Assembly (NCBI GenBank): GCA_029262175.1
Contig: JAJCZV010000152.1
Coordinates: 1-60,644, forward strand
From: Gemmatimonadota bacterium
GTDB lineage: Bacteria; Gemmatimonadota; Gemmatimonadetes; Palauibacterales; Palauibacteraceae
Length of the DNA stretch: 60,644 bases
Direction: 5' to 3'
This document shows, in pieces, positions 27,701 through 35,413 of this stretch; position 1 is the first letter of the stretch; each line of letters opens with the position of its first letter. The notes under the pieces are model-generated. The model was not told the DNA's origin and did no database searches. It saw only the letters and a program-made list of their open reading frames with translations. The position numbers were made by a program, and so were the translations under genes.

Positions 27701-27820
27701 AATCGTACCGGTGGTGGTTTGCGCCGCCAGATCGGCTGCGCCTGCGGAAAGGGCCACGAGAACTGTCGCGACCGCCAGGAGGAATGATCGAGCTGAGCGT
27801 TTTACAGGCCCAGGTCGCAT
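24737..27820 (-). CDS. TonB-dependent receptor, Oar-like with N-terminal carboxypeptidase-regulatory domain
   Basis: The ATG at 27820 follows AAGGAG by six bases. The 1027-residue product has a signal peptide ending near ADLAAQ, a carboxypeptidase-regulatory-like beta domain (residues about 38-110, TGTIRGIVRDPTGAGVAG) and a plug domain (NGRNYLDYTLLTPGV to AEFGRSAGGFVNVITKSGT). A long beta-barrel follows, ending in LGVRFRF with the terminal Phe expected for outer-membrane insertion. This layout is typical of Oar/SusC-like receptors in Acidobacteriota and Gemmatimonadota. The ligand is unknown. The gene is monocistronic with its own terminator. Confidence 0.9.
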   Translation of the reverse strand: MRPGPVKRSARSFLLAVATVLVALSAGAADLAAQTTTGTIRGIVRDPTGAGVAGAAVVMEHRETGLRTTVETTGSGSFVRTLLPLGIYNVTARALGQFGDERIEGLVLRVGETLDLLLEFKPVALAEITVEGERAPLVDTEDVSSSQRLSAEVVDNLPNNGRNYLDYTLLTPGVSVSQGPDGDVLNISGQRGIFNNVIVDGGDFNNPFFGEQRGGQRPAFTFNQDAVQEVVVVNQGATAEFGRSAGGFVNVITKSGTNELTGSAHYFGQFDGLSSEFPSDRGGGKPEFSRSQFGFTLGGPIVRDKAFFFVAYDQQEGSETKQFTRNVASSANLQTLDTFLQSQWPGLFDNEFGPVERTDDNKALIAKLDFNLSDRHQASVKYNYAWSEQVNGTFDVDSWGLSSNGIEEDFSHAINASLRSQLSNTVSNEFRFQYAREDRPRGYQGPLIPGGTAPAQASFESIGGRPFPDIAMDFADGFRIGMPFFLPIDPGYDTRFQLVDNVTFLAGDHLFKVGAEYNRTTVEQQFVGFANSRYIFSSVDGFMNFVTQGNSYVTCSDGSDSNTGTCPAGTTITGPVLLYLQAATVPPTPADQLGLQNFSVNELGLFIQDTWQPQSNLTVNLGLRWEGTWHPDQFVDPNDTFYAPFLDDPAFPSDGTIPDDLNNFQPRFGLAWDPNDDGRTLVRLNAGSYFSRIPMLVFAQHRVTNGAFQQTLFRSSDTPFLGLVPQLDEQIDGSAATPFLPDIQVASRDLQLPRTWSFGAGVDQALSDNVAASVSYTHASTNNLFRFLNANDPALGANFGGGSLPNGNGIGALTVAESTARSRYNAFTVGLRGRNALDNVLSFEANYTVAFDKSDDDNERDPFTLFYADASNLEPEYNWSIRDRRHHLNGYFMFNLGRGFLFNNLVRFQSASPMSASCGPTDSNPFAPAAGERAAAPADRVCADGSVLDRNTLRRDNEFFTWDLRISKEFQFGSGQSIEPVLEVFNLTGTDNFLDSAQSGLLFNFDGTIRSGLGDTRRAQLGVRFRF

Positions 27821-27973
27821 GAGCGGCTCCTTACTTGGTAGGTGGTCGGACCGCGGAAAAGCGGCCCTTCAACGCATGGCTGAGCGGTGGAAGGGTCCCC
27901 CGAACGGCCATCCCCACCCCGACTCTAAGCCGAGGCGCCAAGGGGAGCAACGGGTTTGGGATCCTCGAGCGAG

Positions 27974-28732
27974 CTAGCGGTCTTTGGCCGGTGCCAAGGG
28001 CGTCCGCCCGTCCCGGACAACGCCCGCGATCGACAGCACGTCTGCTGGCCGCTCGGCGTGGAAATCCGGGCGTATCGGCCAGCCATCCAGGGGGCCGTGG
28101 GTCCCGTAGGCCGCCCCGACAGCAACGACGCGAAGCTGCCCGCCTCGACGCTGAAGTTCCTGGTTGGCATTGGCGGCGCATTGGGCATCGACGGGGTGGT
28201 CGCCGACGTACAAGAGCGTACCCTCGTCCGCCTCCGTCAGCGCCTCCACGCACTGCAGCAGGCCATCCGCGTTTGGTTTCTGCCGCTCAAATCCCACATC
28301 GTCGCACCCGATCACCAGGGTAAACAAAGACGCGACACCCGCGACCTCCAGCGCCGCCTGGATGTTGGCTTGGGTGTTCATGGACACGATGGCCTGCGGC
28401 CAATCCTCGAGCTCGCGGATCACATCGTCGATCCCATCGAACCAGCTCGTCGGGGTCTCATCCTCGCGCTGATAGTCGGTCCAGAGGCGGCCCGCCGCGC
28501 GGATCTGATCTAGCGAAAGCTCGAACTCGATTCGATAGAGATCCTGCCAGTTTTGCCACTCGAAGATGGCCGCGTCGTATCGGTGTTGTTCGGCGAGGAT
28601 GGGATACTCGTCGGCCGCGCGGCCGGTGACCGCCTCGATGATCCGGCGCGTGACCGATCGATTGCGGGCCCGCGTATCGACGAGCGTGTTGTCGAAATCC
28701 CAAACGACGGCGGCGAGCGGGGGCTTGATCAT
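27974..28732 (-). CDS. HAD-superfamily hydrolase
   Basis: The 252-residue product has motif I VVWDFDNTLVDT at residue 9, motif II VSMNTQ near 116, a motif III Lys in ERQKPNADGL near 148 and motif IV VGDHPVDAQ near 174. A helical cap lies between motifs I and II. This is the order found in phosphoglycolate-phosphatase-like HAD enzymes. The substrate is not predictable. The ribosome site is weak. The gene shares its direction with the secreted JAMM-like gene upstream, separated by 50 bases. Confidence 0.85.
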   Translation of the reverse strand: MIKPPLAAVVWDFDNTLVDTRARNRSVTRRIIEAVTGRAADEYPILAEQHRYDAAIFEWQNWQDLYRIEFELSLDQIRAAGRLWTDYQREDETPTSWFDGIDDVIRELEDWPQAIVSMNTQANIQAALEVAGVASLFTLVIGCDDVGFERQKPNADGLLQCVEALTEADEGTLLYVGDHPVDAQCAANANQELQRRGGQLRVVAVGAAYGTHGPLDGWPIRPDFHAERPADVLSIAGVVRDGRTPLAPAKDR

Positions 28733-28782
28733 CGCGCGATGCTACGCTGACCTGGGCCGATCGCCAAGCATTGGACCGAGCC

Positions 28783-29403
28783 CTAGTCCTGCGTGGTCGT
28801 TCCCTTTGTGTCGCTCGGCTTCGACCACGACGGCATCGCCGCATGGCTGGCGATCCGATCGGGAGCGGGCGGACCCGGCGAAATGGACTGCGCTGCAAAG
28901 GCGTCGACCTCGGCGAGCGTCCACCAGCACCACGTACGCCCGTCGACCGCGACGACCACGAACGGGTATCGGAGACGTCCCGCGGTGGCGATGTCGGTTT
29001 CGGACAGCACGCACAACCGTTGCGACCGGCTCGGAGAAGAACGGCGACCAGGCAAGCCGTTGCTGTCTGAGGGGCTCGACGTCGGATGGTTGTGCCAGGA
29101 GGCCAACGTTCCATCCGGACAAGGATCGAACGAAGACCGCATGGGGCTCGACTCCCGCGGAGTCGGCATCTCGAAGGTGTCGGCGAACGCGACATCCCCG
29201 CGAATCGGTCCTTCGAGGCAGAGCACGATCTCATTGTGGAGACCGTCGGCCAACGTTTGGAGACGGGCCAAGAGATTGGGCTCGACGACGAATTCGGTGG
29301 GGTCGTCGGCAGACCACGGGCCGGCGCCAAGAAGGCCGAGGACCACGGCGCCCGCAGCCAACGAGAACACTCGTCTGGTTCGTCCTTGGGCTGGTAGGCG
29401 CAT
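28783..29403 (-). CDS. Secreted or membrane-anchored JAMM/MPN-like protein
   Basis: The 206-residue protein has an N-terminal hydrophobic segment (residues 12-28), so it should be exported or anchored. Then come a glutamate in NEIVLCLEG, WHNHP, and an SxxD in LSETDIATA, which together match the JAMM metallopeptidase motif E-HxH-SxxD. The spacing is unusual: about 28 residues lie between the HxH and the SxxD instead of about seven. The chain in between is Ser/Arg-rich. JAMM proteins are zinc hydrolases acting on isopeptide or peptide bonds, usually in the cytoplasm; an extracytoplasmic one is uncommon. The call is from motif only. Confidence 0.6.
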   Translation of the reverse strand: MRLPAQGRTRRVFSLAAGAVVLGLLGAGPWSADDPTEFVVEPNLLARLQTLADGLHNEIVLCLEGPIRGDVAFADTFEMPTPRESSPMRSSFDPCPDGTLASWHNHPTSSPSDSNGLPGRRSSPSRSQRLCVLSETDIATAGRLRYPFVVVAVDGRTWCWWTLAEVDAFAAQSISPGPPAPDRIASHAAMPSWSKPSDTKGTTTQD

Positions 29404-29721
29404 GACTCTCCGTCTCCGTTTCTTCCGGAGACACGTAGAGGCACGATCCGGACCGATCGGCGACGTCGCCGAGTCCCGGCCTTCGCGGGCGCGGGCCCGA
29501 GATCGGCCGGCGCTAACTACCTGTCACAACGCGACATCGCCGCGAGTCGATCGGGACGGTCGTCGGAGCGGTCACGGCGATCGAGCGAACGCCGGCGGCC
29601 TGCCTTTGCAGATGCGGGGACGGGCTCTGCAAAGTGCCAAGCCAAAGTCGCGCCTGATCCCGCAAATCACGACGAGCCGGACCTGGCTGAGGCGGTCTCC
29701 GGTGCGTATGTCCCCGCCGGG
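29404..29721. other. Intergenic region left of the tRNA neighbourhood
   Basis: About 318 bases separate the JAMM-like gene from the next gene. A perfect 7-bp inverted repeat (GTCTCCG/CGGAGAC, 29,412-29,432) overlaps the JAMM-like gene's leader. No convincing protein or RNA gene was seen; open frames here are GC-driven. Confidence 0.35.
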
Positions 29722-30264
29722 TCAGTACTCGTTGAGTACGGACCGCACAAACTGGATCACCTGTCTCTTGATCCAGCCTTCGTCGACTTCCTCGAGCGGA
29801 TAGGTCACGGACATCGAGATCGGATCCTTCCGCGGCGGACACACCTCGCCGTAGACGACGAATCCTTCCGTGGACAAACACCGCATCGAGAGACGGGATC
29901 TCCGGACCCAGCGTTCGTTCGGGACGTAGGGTCGAATCGTCAGATCCGCGGAGGGCGTGTCATACTCCGAGATTCGCTTCGTGACCACGCACTCGTGCGC
30001 CCGCTTGGACAGCGAACGGGCCGCCGATTCGAACGTCGGGAGAACCGACTCGGTCAAAACAGAGGTGCAGCCGGTCCGGAACGTCGCCTCCGCGGCCTCG
30101 GCCCGTCGGCGGTCTTCGAGATCCCGGGCGCGACGCTCCTCGAATGTGTCCAGTACCGACTCGAGCGCCTCCCAGGATTGACCCTGGCCATCTCCGGTCA
30201 AGCCATGGCCCGGCCCCGGCCCGCCGACCTCCGAGATCGTGCCCTTCGCAACGTCTTCCGACAT
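29722..30264 (-). CDS. Hypothetical protein
   Basis: The start is placed at the ATG at 30264 behind GGAGAAG, giving 180 residues; the frame is open 15 codons farther. The N-terminal 35 residues are Gly/Pro-rich, then residues about 45-80 form a charged helix (LDTFEERRARDLEDRRRAEAAEATF). The rest looks like an alpha-beta domain ending VKRQVIQFVRSVL-like. No family was recognised. It lies on the chromosomal side, just outside the integrated element and adjacent to the tRNA gene. Confidence 0.55.
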   Translation of the reverse strand: MSEDVAKGTISEVGGPGPGHGLTGDGQGQSWEALESVLDTFEERRARDLEDRRRAEAAEATFRTGCTSVLTESVLPTFESAARSLSKRAHECVVTKRISEYDTPSADLTIRPYVPNERWVRRSRLSMRCLSTEGFVVYGEVCPPRKDPISMSVTYPLEEVDEGWIKRQVIQFVRSVLNEY

Positions 30265-30309
30265 CTCTTCTCCGTCCTTCGTGATCGGCCTTCGTGATCG
30301 GCCATGCAA

Positions 30310-30383
30310 TGGGCCCGGAAGGATTCGAACCTTCGACCTTGGGATTATGAGTCCCCTGCTCTAACCAGCTGAGCTACGGGCCC
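30310..30383 (-). tRNA. tRNA-Ile2 (anticodon CAU)
   Basis: A full 74-base cloverleaf is present: acceptor stem GGGCCCG/CGGGCCC, a D-arm with AGCTGGTTAGAGC, CTCATAA in the anticodon loop, a five-base variable loop and a standard T-arm with GGTTCGAATCC. The CAU anticodon fits either elongator tRNA-Met or tRNA-Ile2. C4-G69 and C5-G68 pairs, which mark E. coli tRNA-Ile2 for lysidine modification by TilS, are both present, so Ile2 is favoured. The 27-43 position is a G-A mismatch. CCA is not encoded. The 5' half is repeated at 59,280. Confidence 0.88.
30344..30383. repeat. attL: 40-bp direct repeat in the 5' half of the tRNA gene
   Basis: The 40 bases from the tRNA 5' end through the anticodon are identical to 59,280-59,319. 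Outside the repeat both flanks diverge at once. It marks the proximal boundary of the integrated element. Confidence 0.9.
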
Positions 30384-30447
30384 AAACTATTTTTCTTCAA
30401 CAACTTACAGGCTCGACGAGTCTAGCCCGCGAAACGGATCTTTACCT

Positions 30448-31602
30448 CTATTTGACCTGTCCTGCGATCGGAGCCGCGCTACCAGCTTCTCGCTCGCCAC
30501 CGGAAAGCATCGATTCGAGCTTGTCGCCGCCCTCTCGCAGCATGCTCTCATCCGTTATCGCGTAGCGTCTGAATACGCTGGCAGTTTGGTGCCCACTGTA
30601 TTTCATTGCGAGGGATTCCGGTATCCCGCTGCGCACGAAGTTCCGCACCGCAGACCGGCGCAGGTCGTGAAAGAGAAAGCCCTCCAACTCAGCCGCTTTC
30701 GTCGCCTTCTGCCACGCCTTCCGAAAATCTCCCAGGGGGGCCCCAGCTCGCTGGCCAGACAGATAAGGAAAGACGTGCGGGACGATGGCGTCGGTTTCGC
30801 GCTCGATTACCCGGACCCTCTCGCGCTGTACTTCAAGGGCTTCTCGTAGCGGTCCGATCAGAGGAAACTGGCGACCTTCCCCGTTCTTGCTTTCGCCGGG
30901 CTCGAGTCGTAGCCAGCCTCCGTCAAAATCGACGTGCCGCCACTTGCGGGACATCAACTCGCCTCGCCGCCAGCCGCTAATGTACGCGACGGTCGCAAGC
31001 GCCTTGAGGTAGGCGGGAAGCTCGGCCTGCAACTTCTCGAATCCGGCTGGGTCCACAAACCCTTTGCGCACGTTGCGTTCTTCGAGCATGGCGGTCTTGA
31101 AGGCGGGCACGTCGTCAGCCCGCAGCTTTTTCTTTTCTGCCGCAAGCGAAAACATCCGGCGTAGGGCCGCGAGTTCTCGATTGATGGTGGCCGGTGCCGC
31201 GCCTTCTTTTAGTCGGTCCGCCGAATAGTGGTCTATCGCCGTTTCGCTGATGCGCACGGCGGCCCAGCCAGAGAAGGCGGCGGAGAGGTGCTTGAGCGAT
31301 GAATCTAGTCGGCGCGTGGACCGTCTCGCGTTCTTGGTGTAGTCGGCTTCGATAAGCCGTTTTAGATCCTGGAAGGTGACAGCTTCCGCTTCCCGTGCCG
31401 TGACGCCCCGGCCCCGTTCTGCCAGCCGCCGGTTCAGGAGGGCATCGGCGTCGGCTTTGCGCGCACTCCCGCTGGATTCGGTATGCTTTTTCCCGGCAAT
31501 GCTATAGCCTATCCGCCACGTCTTCGACCGCTTCCTTTTGCCAGTCTTCGGACAACGGTAGGTCGGCCGGTACACATAGCCCTGCCCACTTCGAGAACTC
31601 AT
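30448..31602 (-). CDS. int: Tyrosine recombinase (integrase)
   Basis: The 384-residue product has an N-terminal DNA-binding region and SAM-like core-binding domain (about 70-175), then the catalytic domain. The catalytic set is visible: Arg in SGWRRGEL (about 215), the HxxR of FHDLRRSAV (about 318), the His in SGHQTASVFRRYA and the Tyr in RRYAI. It should integrate and excise the island at the tRNA repeats. Its 3' end faces the tRNA. Its start overlaps the upstream HTH stop by four bases (ATGA), so the pair is co-translated. Confidence 0.93.
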   Translation of the reverse strand: MSSRSGQGYVYRPTYRCPKTGKRKRSKTWRIGYSIAGKKHTESSGSARKADADALLNRRLAERGRGVTAREAEAVTFQDLKRLIEADYTKNARRSTRRLDSSLKHLSAAFSGWAAVRISETAIDHYSADRLKEGAAPATINRELAALRRMFSLAAEKKKLRADDVPAFKTAMLEERNVRKGFVDPAGFEKLQAELPAYLKALATVAYISGWRRGELMSRKWRHVDFDGGWLRLEPGESKNGEGRQFPLIGPLREALEVQRERVRVIERETDAIVPHVFPYLSGQRAGAPLGDFRKAWQKATKAAELEGFLFHDLRRSAVRNFVRSGIPESLAMKYSGHQTASVFRRYAITDESMLREGGDKLESMLSGGEREAGSAAPIAGQVK

Positions 31603-31844
31603 CGGTCCTCCTCGGTGTCTCTTTTGAGCGCCGCCTCAAGGTCGTCGGCCAACTCCCGGTAGCCCAGCTCCCAGATGCGAAGAGCGGAGACCAGCGCGCG
31701 GACTCGGACGGGCGATAGCCGGAACTCCCCCTTCCGTGCGCGTACGATGGCGCTGTGGTCGAGACCCGCCGCTTCCGCCAGTCGACGAAGACTCGCGGGC
31801 GACTCGTTGGCGAGACGCTCGAGCACCTCTTGCACGGATTCCAT
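31599..31844 (-). CDS. Small HTH regulator
   Basis: The ATG at 31844 gives 81 residues; GTG at 31850 or TTG at 31853 are possible starts. The middle, SLRRLAEAAGLDHSAIVRARKGEF, is a clear helix-turn-helix of Cro/XRE type, and the tail is acidic and helical. A CTCAC/GTGAG inverted repeat (31,846-31,862) overlaps the start region and may be an operator or translational element. It is coupled by overlap to the integrase, suggesting control of integration. Confidence 0.7.
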   Translation of the reverse strand: MESVQEVLERLANESPASLRRLAEAAGLDHSAIVRARKGEFRLSPVRVRALVSALRIWELGYRELADDLEAALKRDTEEDR

Positions 31845-31877
31845 GCTCACCAAGATGGTGAGCGCACGCCCCGCCGT

Positions 31878-32240
31878 CTATGGTCGGTCATCGCGTCGTC
31901 GAGCGTCGAGATACCGTTCCACGTCGCGCTCGCGAAACCGGAGACATCCCTCTGAGAGCTTCACGCCCCCGAGTTCCGTCCGATGCCCGTGGACCCATTG
32001 CTTGGACACTCTCAAACGGTCGGCCACGTCTTCCGCTTTGAGATATCGGTCCTCGGGTGCAGCACGCTCTCCGGCCCCCGGGGGCGCGATGTCGTGAGAG
32101 AGCCTGACACGCGCGAGCGCCTCGAGTCGGGCGAGCTCGCCCACGAGGTCGGCCAGCTCATCGTCGGGGACCACCTCAACAACCCGCCGGAGCCGTTCTC
32201 GCCACTCGGTCGCAAGGTCGCGGAGCGGGTGGAGGTTCAC
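31878..32240 (-). CDS. Excisionase-like MerR-type HTH protein
   Basis: The 120-residue product has an N-terminal helical segment (residues 1-60) and a C-terminal winged-helix domain of the excisionase/HTH_17 kind: YLKAEDVADRLRVSKQWVHGH, then CLRFRERDVERYLDARR. Such proteins bind element ends and direct excision. It overlaps the replication-like gene upstream by four bases and lies 33 bases from the small HTH gene, within one leftward operon. Confidence 0.75.
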   Translation of the reverse strand: MNLHPLRDLATEWRERLRRVVEVVPDDELADLVGELARLEALARVRLSHDIAPPGAGERAAPEDRYLKAEDVADRLRVSKQWVHGHRTELGGVKLSEGCLRFRERDVERYLDARRRDDRP

Positions 32241-33181
32241 AGGGCCGCCCCGACAGTGGCGAAGTCGGACATGGCGACAAAAGAGCCTGAATCACCGTTT
32301 CGATCACTGGCGCGCGGTCGGCCTGCGTTCTCCAGCTTGTAGCCCTCGCCAACACATCGCTCGAAGAAATTCTCCCCAGCCCCTCGCTTGAAGAGCGCCG
32401 CCAGCGTACACGGTTGCCCAACATCGATCCACGGGCCCAAACGGCCTTGGTCACGGAGGTGCGCGAGCGCGCGAATCGCGAGTTTGAGCCGGTACCAATC
32501 ATAGCCACGCCCCAACACACGACGTACGTGATCTTCCTCGGCGTCCATGTTCTGGTCGCGCACCGTCTCCGCCCCGAGGTGCAGTTTCTGGAGAATCAGG
32601 TACGTGAGTTCAGCTACGTCGTCATCGTCAAACTCATCTCCTCGAAATGCCTCCCTGCTGTTTTTCCTGAATCGATCAGCAACACCAACTTTTCCCTGTC
32701 CGGTGGTTTGTTCTTTGATCTGTTCTACTGGTCTGTTAGTGTCCGGCTCCCGGACCACCTTTTGGTACTCAGCCGGACCACCTTCGGGCGTCTCCCGGAT
32801 CACCTTCAGGCGTGAGCCGGACCACCTTTCGGCGGAAGGTGCACCGTGTGCCGGACTAGCATCGAACCCGGTGAGTGCGTCTTCCGGTAAGCGCGCCTGG
32901 TATGAGCGAGCCCGCCAACCCTGTCCGATTGCCCCCTCGCGATGGCCCCGAACGATCCAGCCCTCACGCTCGGCCAGGCTTAGGTGCCGCTTGGCCGTGC
33001 TTTCGCTACACCCAGCAGCCTCCGCGATCCTGAGGATGCCGGGAAAGCAAGCGCCTTCGTCGTCCATGTGTTTGTAGAGCCCCGTCAGCACGGCCCTCGT
33101 CATGGTCTGGGGGCCGTTCGTTGACCACACTTCGTCGAACCACGCATGCCGGTACGGTCGTGGTCTGCGTCCCGGAGTCAT
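32237..33181 (-). CDS. Winged-helix replication-initiator-like protein
   Basis: The 314-residue protein begins with a helix-turn-helix domain of the HTH_36 type: TRAVLTGLYKHMDDEGACFP followed by IAEAAGCSESTAKRHLSLAE and WIVRGHREG. The remainder is charged and poorly structured, with a C-terminal helical region about residues 185-270. Such proteins occur beside integrases in phages and integrative elements, where they act in replication control. Its replication role is inferred from position. It starts the leftward run that ends at int. Confidence 0.65.
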   Translation of the reverse strand: MTPGRRPRPYRHAWFDEVWSTNGPQTMTRAVLTGLYKHMDDEGACFPGILRIAEAAGCSESTAKRHLSLAEREGWIVRGHREGAIGQGWRARSYQARLPEDALTGFDASPAHGAPSAERWSGSRLKVIRETPEGGPAEYQKVVREPDTNRPVEQIKEQTTGQGKVGVADRFRKNSREAFRGDEFDDDDVAELTYLILQKLHLGAETVRDQNMDAEEDHVRRVLGRGYDWYRLKLAIRALAHLRDQGRLGPWIDVGQPCTLAALFKRGAGENFFERCVGEGYKLENAGRPRASDRNGDSGSFVAMSDFATVGAAL

Positions 33182-33476
33182 GCGGCTTCGAGATCCAGGC
33201 GGGCGACGGAGCCGACACCCTCTTGCCCGACCAACAGAGTTTCAGTGAGCATTTACCATCGCCCTTCAACCCGTTCGCGGCAGGCTTTGCACGGCGGCCG
33301 CGCGGCGGTCGTTGTTCTTGTTGTAGACCCCGCTATGCGGGCGGGCGTCTGATCGACTCCTCCTGCAACCTGCGCAGCTTCGACCCGAACTAGTCATCGG
33401 GTGCCGCCGACCGGACGATCCGTTGACGCCCACGCGGACAGGCTCGTGCGATACTCGGCCCCTCCCCCACTCTTTT
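33182..33476. other. Intergenic region between the replication-like and HTH genes
   Basis: Nearly 300 bases carry no gene. A CCCGC-TAT-GCGGG hairpin lies near 33,327-33,341. The region should contain the promoter of the leftward integrase operon, but no boxes were assigned. Confidence 0.4.
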
Positions 33477-33713
33477 TCATTGGATTGAGCCCGACGGCGA
33501 ATCGGGCTCGGGGTCGTCGGACTGGCTCTCGTCGACCAGGCCCGCCCCTCCCTCGCGGATCCAATCGCGGAGAACCGTCGGATCCACTCGGACTTGGCGC
33601 CCGATTCGGACTACAGGCAGGACACCATCACGGGCCAGTTCGTAGGCACGGGCCGCAGACACCCGCAGGATCGGGGCGACCTCGGGCACCGTAAGTAGTC
33701 TGAGATCGTTCAC
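33477..33713 (-). CDS. Excisionase-family DNA-binding protein
   Basis: The GTG at 33713 is chosen because GGGAGGT lies a few bases upstream; the frame is open 24 codons farther. The 78-residue product is a near-complete HTH_17/excisionase domain: LTVPEVAPILRVSAARAYELARDG then VRIGRQVRVDPTVLRDWI. It could be the element's main Xis, since the 31.9-kb gene is the other candidate. Confidence 0.8.
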   Translation of the reverse strand: MNDLRLLTVPEVAPILRVSAARAYELARDGVLPVVRIGRQVRVDPTVLRDWIREGGAGLVDESQSDDPEPDSPSGSIQ

Positions 33714-33873
33714 GGGCACCTCCCTGAATCGAGGAACAACTGTCCGACACGTGGAAGGATGGAGGTGACGAGAGCGGTCGTACATCCCGGATAGTGGTAT
33801 GGGACGCTATCCGGGAGCGGGATGTGATCCCACGTGGAGCCCCAAAGCTACGCTTGAGTCGCCGTGATTCGGC

Positions 33874-34722
33874 TCATAGCGAGGAGCGGCGAGTCAGGCC
33901 GATAAGCTTGGCGGTCTCACGAATGGCGTCGGCGACCGTGTTCGTTTTCCTCACCGCATCGTCGTACGCCCTGTCGTATTCCTTCGCGATACGCTCGTGC
34001 GTCCAGCCCTGAACTTGGAAGCGGACGAGCCAATCGGAGTGTCGGAATGCATCGTCACCACCACGAGTTCGCTTTTCGGGGGACCGCTTCAGACCTGGAC
34101 GCCAAGGACCTGAGGCTTCCAGCCAACTCGCCCAATCGTCGCGGTACTTCTTCAACTGGTGCTCGAACTCCTCGCGCGTCTCCGCTTGGTAAGCGATCCA
34201 TTGCTGCTTTTGCGGAATCCAACCGCGACGCTCGAAGGTGAACGGGACGATGCGCGCGCCAGCGACGACCCATGGTGGTAGGAGAACTAGCTCCCCGTCG
34301 ATGTCCACCGAGGCCCGGCGACGCGATTTCGCTTCCATGGATCGCAACGTTCGGATCGCACTATCAAGAGCCCAATCATCGGTGAGATTCCAATGCGACG
34401 ACCAGGTCGAGAGCCTATCACGTAGCGCGCTCATCTCCGGTTGCTTCGCATACACATCGATTGTTATCTGCGCCCAAGTCCGCCACGGGATGGGGGAAGC
34501 GCGCCGGACGCTGGGGTCTCCGAATGGCCCGACGTGGGTCGGCGGCCGCGGACTCGGTCGGGTAGCTTCGGCAGCCCTCCGGAATGCGGGTAGGACGTCT
34601 TGGCGGAGTGAGTCTAGGGTCTCAGGCACCAGCTCCGACACGCGCTCGAGAAAGAGCTTTTGTGCGGACCAGCGAGAGTAGTCGATCCGTGGATCTCTGT
34701 ACTCGGGTCCGATTCTCGGCAT
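33874..34722 (-). CDS. Hypothetical protein with C-terminal HTH
   Basis: An ATG at 34722 behind GGAGGT gives 282 residues; the longer open frame upstream is ignored. The N-terminus is rich in Arg and Pro, and residues about 130-160 are tryptophan-rich. The C-terminus, SDWLVRFQVQGWTHERIAKEYDRAY, resembles a sigma-like HTH. No family was recognised. It is transcribed leftward alone. Confidence 0.6.
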   Translation of the reverse strand: MPRIGPEYRDPRIDYSRWSAQKLFLERVSELVPETLDSLRQDVLPAFRRAAEATRPSPRPPTHVGPFGDPSVRRASPIPWRTWAQITIDVYAKQPEMSALRDRLSTWSSHWNLTDDWALDSAIRTLRSMEAKSRRRASVDIDGELVLLPPWVVAGARIVPFTFERRGWIPQKQQWIAYQAETREEFEHQLKKYRDDWASWLEASGPWRPGLKRSPEKRTRGGDDAFRHSDWLVRFQVQGWTHERIAKEYDRAYDDAVRKTNTVADAIRETAKLIGLTRRSSL

Positions 34723-35024
34723 CGCTCGACCTCCTGAGTCGCGTTCATGCCGTAGGACGACGGAGCCGCGCCCGCTCGAGGCCGGGCAGCCGGCGTCATG
34801 GCGACAGATTCTCCGGCGACCCACGCGGATCCCACGGCAAGCGAAATCGAGAGAAGATGGCGACGCCACGCCCCGACGTCACCCGTGACTGGCAGGCGAA
34901 GAAGACCTCGAGTCGTGGGGGCGGACGGTTCTGGGCCCATGGTGCGCCCGGTAGCAGACCCTCGATGTTCGGGTTACTTTCGGCGCGCATAGGTGAGCAG
35001 GCCGCCGACGAGTAGAGGTCACCG

Positions 35025-35411
35025 ATGGTCACCCAAAGGCAGTGCAAGGCACTGACGAAGGCTGGCGCACCGTGCCGTATGCCGCCGCGGGTCGACTCCG
35101 ACTACTGCTGGAACCATGATCGGTCGGTTATGACCGAGCGGGCTGAAGCCCGTCGGAGGGGCGGACACAACCGTCGACGACGTACGGGCGCTTGTCCCAC
35201 CAGCTGCGACCTCCGGGACATCCCCGCGGTGCAAGCGTTGCTCGAGCGGGCGGTCTCGGACACGTTGGCTCAGGAGAACTCGATCGCCCGGAATCGAAGC
35301 CTGGGGTACCTGGCGAGTCTTGCCATGAGGGCGATCGAATCGCGCCTCCTGGAAGAGCGCGTTGAAGCTGTCGAGGAGCAACTTGCAGCGTTCAGCGCAG
35401 GGGCATCCTAA
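35025..35411 (+). CDS. Zinc-finger-like small protein
   Basis: The 128-residue product starts QCKALTKAGAPCRMPP and continues to DYCWNHD, a Cys-x8-Cys...Cys-x3-His arrangement typical of short phage and mobile-element zinc proteins. Residues 35-55 are very basic (RRRGGHNRRRRTG), followed by a helical tail. The function is unknown. It is followed after two bases by another Cys-rich gene, so both are likely translated together. Confidence 0.6.
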   Translation: MVTQRQCKALTKAGAPCRMPPRVDSDYCWNHDRSVMTERAEARRRGGHNRRRRTGACPTSCDLRDIPAVQALLERAVSDTLAQENSIARNRSLGYLASLAMRAIESRLLEERVEAVEEQLAAFSAGAS

Positions 35412-35413
35412 CC

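Noticed and set aside
34798..34992. 64-residue plus-strand frame upstream of the 35.0-kb zinc gene
   Set aside because: Start and helical SEIERRW segment are suggestive, but composition is mostly Arg/Pro and overlapping frames look as good; not enough support.
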